Part shown: one piece after another, positions 32,522 through 36,278 of the stretch
Layout: each line of letters begins with the position of its first letter
How positions within the stretch are numbered: position 1 is the stretch's first letter
Source of the DNA: an uncultured Collinsella sp.
GTDB lineage: Bacteria; Actinomycetota; Coriobacteriia; Coriobacteriales; Coriobacteriaceae
Reading direction: 5' to 3'
Assembly: GCA_958436995.1 (NCBI GenBank)
Contig: CAUBMI010000015.1
Location: 1-36,278, forward strand
Length of the DNA: 36,278 nt
Notes under the pieces: generated by a model
Database searches by the model: none
What the model saw: the letters and a program-made list of their open reading frames with translations, nothing else
Told to the model about the DNA's origin: nothing
Translations under genes and position numbers: made by a program

Positions 32522-34622
32522 CGATGAGGAAAAAGACCAGGTACGCGCTGCGTCTGACCTGGTTGCCATCGTGCAGGAAACGGTTGAGCTCAAGCCCCGC
32601 GGCCATGAGTTTTGGGGTTGCTGCCCCTTCCATGGCGAAAAGACGCCTTCTTTCCACATTATCCCCGCCACGCAGGTGTGGCATTGCTTTGGCTGCGGCG
32701 AGGGTGGCGACGTCTTCACCTATATCATGAAGCGCGAGAACCTGAGCTTTCCCGAATCAATCCGCTATTTGGCCGATCGTGCGGGTATTGAGCTGCATGA
32801 CACCGGAGATCGTCGCGAGCGCGGTACCAAGCGTGCTCGCATCTACGATCTGTGTGCCGAGACCGCCCAGTTCTACCACACCATGCTTATGCGCGGTAAG
32901 GACGGCCGTCCACGCGAGTACTTTGCCAGCCGTGGTATGGGTGGCGACGTCTGCCGCCGCTACTACCTGGGCTTTGCACCGGGCCGCAACGCGCTGGTGT
33001 CGCACCTGTCCCAGGCGGGTTTTACCCCGCAGGAGATGATCGACGCCAACGTTGCCGTGAGCCGCGGGCGCGGGCAGCTTGCCGACCGCTTCTACGACCG
33101 CGTGATGTTCCCCATCTTTGACGAGCAGGGTCACAACATTGCCTTTGGCGGGCGCATCATGGGTGACGGCCAACCCAAGTACCTCAATACCGCCGAGACG
33201 AGTGTGTTTCATAAAAAGCGAAACCTCTATGGCTTTAATTGGGCCAAGGAGTTTATCGTCGCGCAGGATACGGCCATCGTGGTGGAGGGCTATACCGATT
33301 GCATCGCCTGCTGGGAGGCGGGGATCAAAAACGTTGTCGCCACGCTGGGCACCGCGCTCACGGAGCATCACGTCAAGACGCTCACCCGCTTTGCCAAGCG
33401 CATCGTGTATATGTTCGATGGCGACGCTGCCGGTCAAAAGGCCGCGCGCCGCGCGATTCAGTTTATCGAGCAGGATTCGATGGACCTGCGCTGCGTGGTG
33501 CTGCCCGACGGCAACGATCCCATGGAGTTTATTACGGCGCACGGTGGCCAGGAGCTGCAGGCGCGCATCGACGCGGCCGAGCCGCTCATGGACTTTGTCT
33601 ACCGTTCGCTGCAGGAGTCGAGCGACATCTCCACGCCGGGCGGTCGTGCCAAGGTGCTGGAGGATGCTCTCACGCTCATCTATCCGCTTCGTGACAGCTA
33701 TATGATCGATACGTACTTTATCCAGATTGCCGATCTGCTGGGTTTGGATCTGGAGACGGTTCGCGCGAGTTCGGGTCGCGTGTTTCGCGATGTCGCCAAG
33801 CGTGAGGATGCCGAGCGACGTCGTGAGCAGAACTATGAGCGCCAGCGGGCACAGGCTGAGCGGTCCGGCGGGACGGGCAGTCGGGCGTCGAGTTCTCGCG
33901 ATGCCGGTCGTGACGCTTGGGCATCGGGCGCGACGCCGCCGGTGTCCGCGCCGGTCGAAGAAGAGCCGTATGACTACGTCCCGCTCGATGCCTACGGTGC
34001 CGCGCCCGTGGAGGTCGTCGACGACCTGCCGCCGATCGATGTGCCTGATGGTATGGGTGCTGTGCCTGTGACTGATGGTTCGGGCGCTCCGGCTGCGGCG
34101 GCGCCGATGGTTCTTACTGATCTTGAGCGCAAGTCCTTGGCAGGGGAGCGCGAGCTGTTGACGATGCTCACGAGCTACCCCGACCTGTTCCGCACGTATG
34201 CCGACCGTATCTGCTCCATCGAGTGGGTGGATCCGCGCCACGAGTCCATCGCGTGGGCCGTGCTGGCGACGCCGCCGGGAACCGATCCTGCAGCCTGCAT
34301 GGATGCGGCGCGCTCGGTGTGTCCCGAGGCGGCAACGCTTGTGAGTGCCGGGCGCATCTCGGCGACGAGTAAGCACCCCACCGAGACGAACATCGTGTTC
34401 ATGCTTGATACGCTCGAACTCTACAACATCAAGCGCCGCATGCGTGCCGCACAGGCCAAGCTGCGCCAGGACCGTTCGCTCGATGATGAGGCCCGTCGTG
34501 CGCTGACCGTGCAGGCCGCGCAGGATTCGCAGCGTCAACGCGAGCTGCAAAAGTCGATCGGCGGCGTGGCGGACCCGTTCCGTTTGATCGGTCTGGAGGC
34601 CGCAGGCACCGAACAGGCCTAG
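32514..34622 (+). CDS. dnaG: DNA primase
   Basis: The 702-residue primase makes RNA primers for replication. The N-terminal CHC2 zinc site is Cys37-x2-His40, then Cys58-x2-Cys61 (CPFHGEKTPSF and HCFGCGEGGD). The Toprim domain reads AIVVEGYTDCIA and YMFDGDAAGQKAA (acidic metal site). A long linker rich in Gly, Ser, Pro and acidic residues (about 430-545) joins a helical C-terminal DnaB-binding domain beginning at about 550. GTG 32514 is preceded by GCAGGGGGTGAG and overlaps ribF by 8 bases, so it seems to be part of the rimP-ribF transcript. dnaG and rpoD are neighbours, as in many bacteria; rpsU is not present. Confidence 0.95.
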   Translation: MISDEEKDQVRAASDLVAIVQETVELKPRGHEFWGCCPFHGEKTPSFHIIPATQVWHCFGCGEGGDVFTYIMKRENLSFPESIRYLADRAGIELHDTGDRRERGTKRARIYDLCAETAQFYHTMLMRGKDGRPREYFASRGMGGDVCRRYYLGFAPGRNALVSHLSQAGFTPQEMIDANVAVSRGRGQLADRFYDRVMFPIFDEQGHNIAFGGRIMGDGQPKYLNTAETSVFHKKRNLYGFNWAKEFIVAQDTAIVVEGYTDCIACWEAGIKNVVATLGTALTEHHVKTLTRFAKRIVYMFDGDAAGQKAARRAIQFIEQDSMDLRCVVLPDGNDPMEFITAHGGQELQARIDAAEPLMDFVYRSLQESSDISTPGGRAKVLEDALTLIYPLRDSYMIDTYFIQIADLLGLDLETVRASSGRVFRDVAKREDAERRREQNYERQRAQAERSGGTGSRASSSRDAGRDAWASGATPPVSAPVEEEPYDYVPLDAYGAAPVEVVDDLPPIDVPDGMGAVPVTDGSGAPAAAAPMVLTDLERKSLAGERELLTMLTSYPDLFRTYADRICSIEWVDPRHESIAWAVLATPPGTDPAACMDAARSVCPEAATLVSAGRISATSKHPTETNIVFMLDTLELYNIKRRMRAAQAKLRQDRSLDDEARRALTVQAAQDSQRQRELQKSIGGVADPFRLIGLEAAGTEQA

Positions 34623-34693
34623 ATGTTGTGGTCAACCAGCGTATTCTCGCCTATATCCAGTCCTCTTTTGGGTATAGACGCCTATGTGTGTGC

Positions 34694-34731
34694 TAAAGTA
34701 TTGAATCCTGTGGACTATGAAGGGAGAATCT
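34694..34731 (+). promoter_or_regulatory. rpoD: Candidate rpoD promoter and start-deciding ribosome site
   Basis: TAAAGT (34694-34699) is a fair -10 box, but no good -35 box lies 17 bases upstream (TTGGGT at 34668-34673 is too far). AGGGAG (34721-34726) stands 5 bases before GTG 34732 and sits inside the upstream ATG frame, which is why GTG is preferred as the start. The 94-base gap holds nothing else obvious. Confidence 0.45.
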
Positions 34732-36081
34732 GTGCCAAAAAAGACTGAGAGCACGGGTACTGGGCTGGAATCCTACGTTGCAAAGCTCATGGGCAACGGC
34801 TCAAACAGGACTTCGGTAACCGAGGACGAGATTCAGGTCGCCCTGAAGGATATCGATGTTTCTGACGAGCAGCTCACCGCGGTGTATTCCGCGCTGCGCA
34901 ACAGCGGCATCCAGATTATCTCCGCGAGCGGTAACGACGACGCCCCCATGGACGTCGACGATGACGATAACGATACCGATACCGACGATTTCGATGACGA
35001 CGACGAGCACGATTCCGGCTCGCTCGACGATCACGAGCTCAAGATGGCCCGTCAGGCCGATGCCGAGATGGGTTCTTCCAAGAGCAAGAAGAAGCGCACC
35101 GTGCGCACGTCCCGTTCACGCTCCCGCGTGCGTGGCATCGATGCCTCCACGGTGATGCTGACCGGCGATCCGGTTCGTATGTACCTCAAGGAGATCGGCA
35201 AGGTCGACCTGCTGACCGCCTCCGAAGAGGTCGATCTGGCCATGAAGATCGAGGCCGGTCTTGAGGCCACCGAGAAACTCGAGGCCGCCGATGCCGGTGA
35301 GCTCGAGCTCACGCGTGCCGAGATGCGTCGTCTTACGCGCATTGAGAACGTTGGCCTCGAAGCCAAGCAGGCGCTCATCAGCGCAAACCTGCGTCTGGTT
35401 GTCTCCATCGCCAAGCGCTATGTCGGCCGCGGCATGCTGTTCCTTGACCTGATCCAGGAGGGCAACCTCGGTCTGATTCGCGCCGTCGAGAAGTTCGACT
35501 ACCAGAAGGGCTTCAAGTTCTCCACGTACGCCACGTGGTGGATCCGTCAGGCTATTACGCGCGCTATCGCCGACCAGGCCCGTACCATCCGTATTCCCGT
35601 GCACATGGTCGAGACCATCAACAAGCTCGTCCGTGTGCAGCGACAGCTCCTTCAGGACCTGGGCCGCGACCCGACCCCCGAGGAGATCGGTGCCGAGATG
35701 GACATGAGCGCCGACCGCGTCCGCGAGATCCAGAAGATCTCGCAGGAGCCCGTGTCGCTCGAGACCCCCATCGGCGAGGAAGAGGATTCCCAGCTGGGCG
35801 ACTTCATCGAGGACTCCCAGGCAATCGTTCCGCCCGATGCCGCCAGCTTCTCCATGCTACAGGAGCAGCTCACCCAGGTGCTCGACTCGCTTGCCGATCG
35901 TGAGCGCAAGGTTATCGAGCTGCGCTTTGGCCTTGTCGACGGGCATCCCCGCACGCTCGAGGAGGTCGGTCGCGAGTTTGGTGTCACGCGCGAGCGTATC
36001 CGCCAGATCGAGTCCAAGACCTTGGCCAAGCTCCGCCATCCGAGCCGCTCTAGCAAGTTGAAGGACTACATCGAGTCTTAG
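34732..36081 (+). CDS. rpoD: Principal RNA polymerase sigma factor (sigma-70)
   Basis: The 449-residue protein directs RNA polymerase to housekeeping promoters. An N-terminal region 1.1-like part and a very acidic stretch (DVDDDDNDTDTDDFDDDD) precede a basic segment (KSKKKRTVRTSRSRSR). Region 1.2 starts at DPVRMYLKEIGKV. Region 2 is LRLVVSIAKRYVGRGMLFLD and FKFSTYATWWIRQAITRAI; region 3 is ADQARTIRIPVHMVETINKL. Region 4.2 ends with GVTRERIRQIESKTLAKLRH. The start is GTG 34732 rather than ATG 34717 because AGGGAG lies before it. The acidic-basic N-terminal pattern is typical of actinobacterial sigma-A. Confidence 0.95.
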   Translation: MPKKTESTGTGLESYVAKLMGNGSNRTSVTEDEIQVALKDIDVSDEQLTAVYSALRNSGIQIISASGNDDAPMDVDDDDNDTDTDDFDDDDEHDSGSLDDHELKMARQADAEMGSSKSKKKRTVRTSRSRSRVRGIDASTVMLTGDPVRMYLKEIGKVDLLTASEEVDLAMKIEAGLEATEKLEAADAGELELTRAEMRRLTRIENVGLEAKQALISANLRLVVSIAKRYVGRGMLFLDLIQEGNLGLIRAVEKFDYQKGFKFSTYATWWIRQAITRAIADQARTIRIPVHMVETINKLVRVQRQLLQDLGRDPTPEEIGAEMDMSADRVREIQKISQEPVSLETPIGEEEDSQLGDFIEDSQAIVPPDAASFSMLQEQLTQVLDSLADRERKVIELRFGLVDGHPRTLEEVGREFGVTRERIRQIESKTLAKLRHPSRSSKLKDYIES

Positions 36082-36085
36082 GGGT

Positions 36086-36125
36086 TCCGCCGTTCTACCG
36101 AACGGCGGACCAGTCGACGCTGCGC
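36086..36125 (+). repeat. Hairpin repeat, copy B (after rpoD)
   Basis: TCCGCCGTTC (36086-36095) and GAACGGCGGA (36100-36109) form a perfect 10-bp stem with loop TACC. It matches copy A at 17991, including the following C-GACGCTGCGCG block. The stem differs from copy A at one pair, where G-C is replaced by C-G, so pairing is kept. Confidence 0.75.
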
Positions 36126-36130
36126 GCCGC

Positions 36131-36216
36131 CCAGGGCGACAATTTGTCATTCAAAAGGCAAGGCATGACCAGAAGGTCTATGCCTTGCCTTTTTCATGCC
36201 AACTTGTTCGCCCTGG
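36131..36216 (+). terminator. rpoD terminator within a long nested hairpin
   Basis: AAAAGGCAAGGCAT (36153-36166) plus GACC pairs with GGTC plus ATGCCTTGCCTTTT (36180-36193), loop AGAA and one bulged T, giving a strong terminator with T-run. Outside it, CCAGGGCGACAA (36131-36142) can pair with TTGTTCGCCCTGG (36204-36216), so the whole 86 bases can nest. The remainder to the end of the window (36217-36278) holds no gene that I can support. Confidence 0.8.
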
Positions 36217-36278
36217 ACGTCGCTCGCTCATATGACCCAATCCGCTGTCAAGAGCCACAATGACCCCGCCGACCGCTT

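Overview
The window looks like a chromosomal segment of a GC-rich Coriobacteriia bacterium, most likely Collinsella or a close relative. This rests on the high GC coding style, the actinobacterial-type rimP-nusA-infB block, the sigma factor, and gene content I associate with gut Coriobacteriia. Taxonomy was inferred by reading, not by a search.

Left part (1-6542) is an accessory, defence-island-like region with lower GC at its left edge. It holds a STAND-type NTPase whose N-terminal calcineurin-like phosphoesterase half is broken by two apparent one-base deletions. Next come abutting remnants of an IS256-family and an IS21-family element and a stretch of decayed sequence. A DUF2188 gene follows, interrupted by a single amber codon. 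The region ends with an intact two-gene AbiL-like pair (AAA ATPase plus RloB-family Toprim-like protein) under its own promoter.

Middle-left (6826-17984) is one tightly overlapping eight-gene operon. It encodes a Gram-positive Pel-like exopolysaccharide system: PelD-like c-di-GMP receptor fused to an epimerase-like domain, PelE-like TPR protein, PelA-like DUF2194 deacetylase, PelF glycosyltransferase and PelG flippase. Three further genes follow: a CotH-kinase lipoprotein, a VTC-domain protein and a DUF4956 membrane protein. The PelD-like protein keeps an RxxD inhibitory-site motif exactly five residues before a degenerate GGDEF position, so it is probably a c-di-GMP sensor rather than a cyclase. 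This is the most interesting system in the window.

Middle (17985-21470) holds a dispersed hairpin repeat, a Cys/Met-metabolism PLP-fold protein that seems to lack its catalytic lysine, a MITE-like inverted-repeat element, a ModE-type regulator on the minus strand, and guaB, whose sequence resembles the Tritrichomonas-type IMP dehydrogenase.

Right part (21471-36278) is core information processing. leuS is preceded by a terminator and a very large near-perfect hairpin. A strong promoter and a leader terminator (possible attenuator) then precede a co-directional run rimP-nusA-infB-rbfA-nrnA-truB-ribF-dnaG. rpoD follows, with a hairpin repeat related to the one at 17991 and a strong terminator. 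Short gaps and overlaps suggest that translation, transcription termination, RNA turnover, flavin synthesis and primase genes are co-transcribed.
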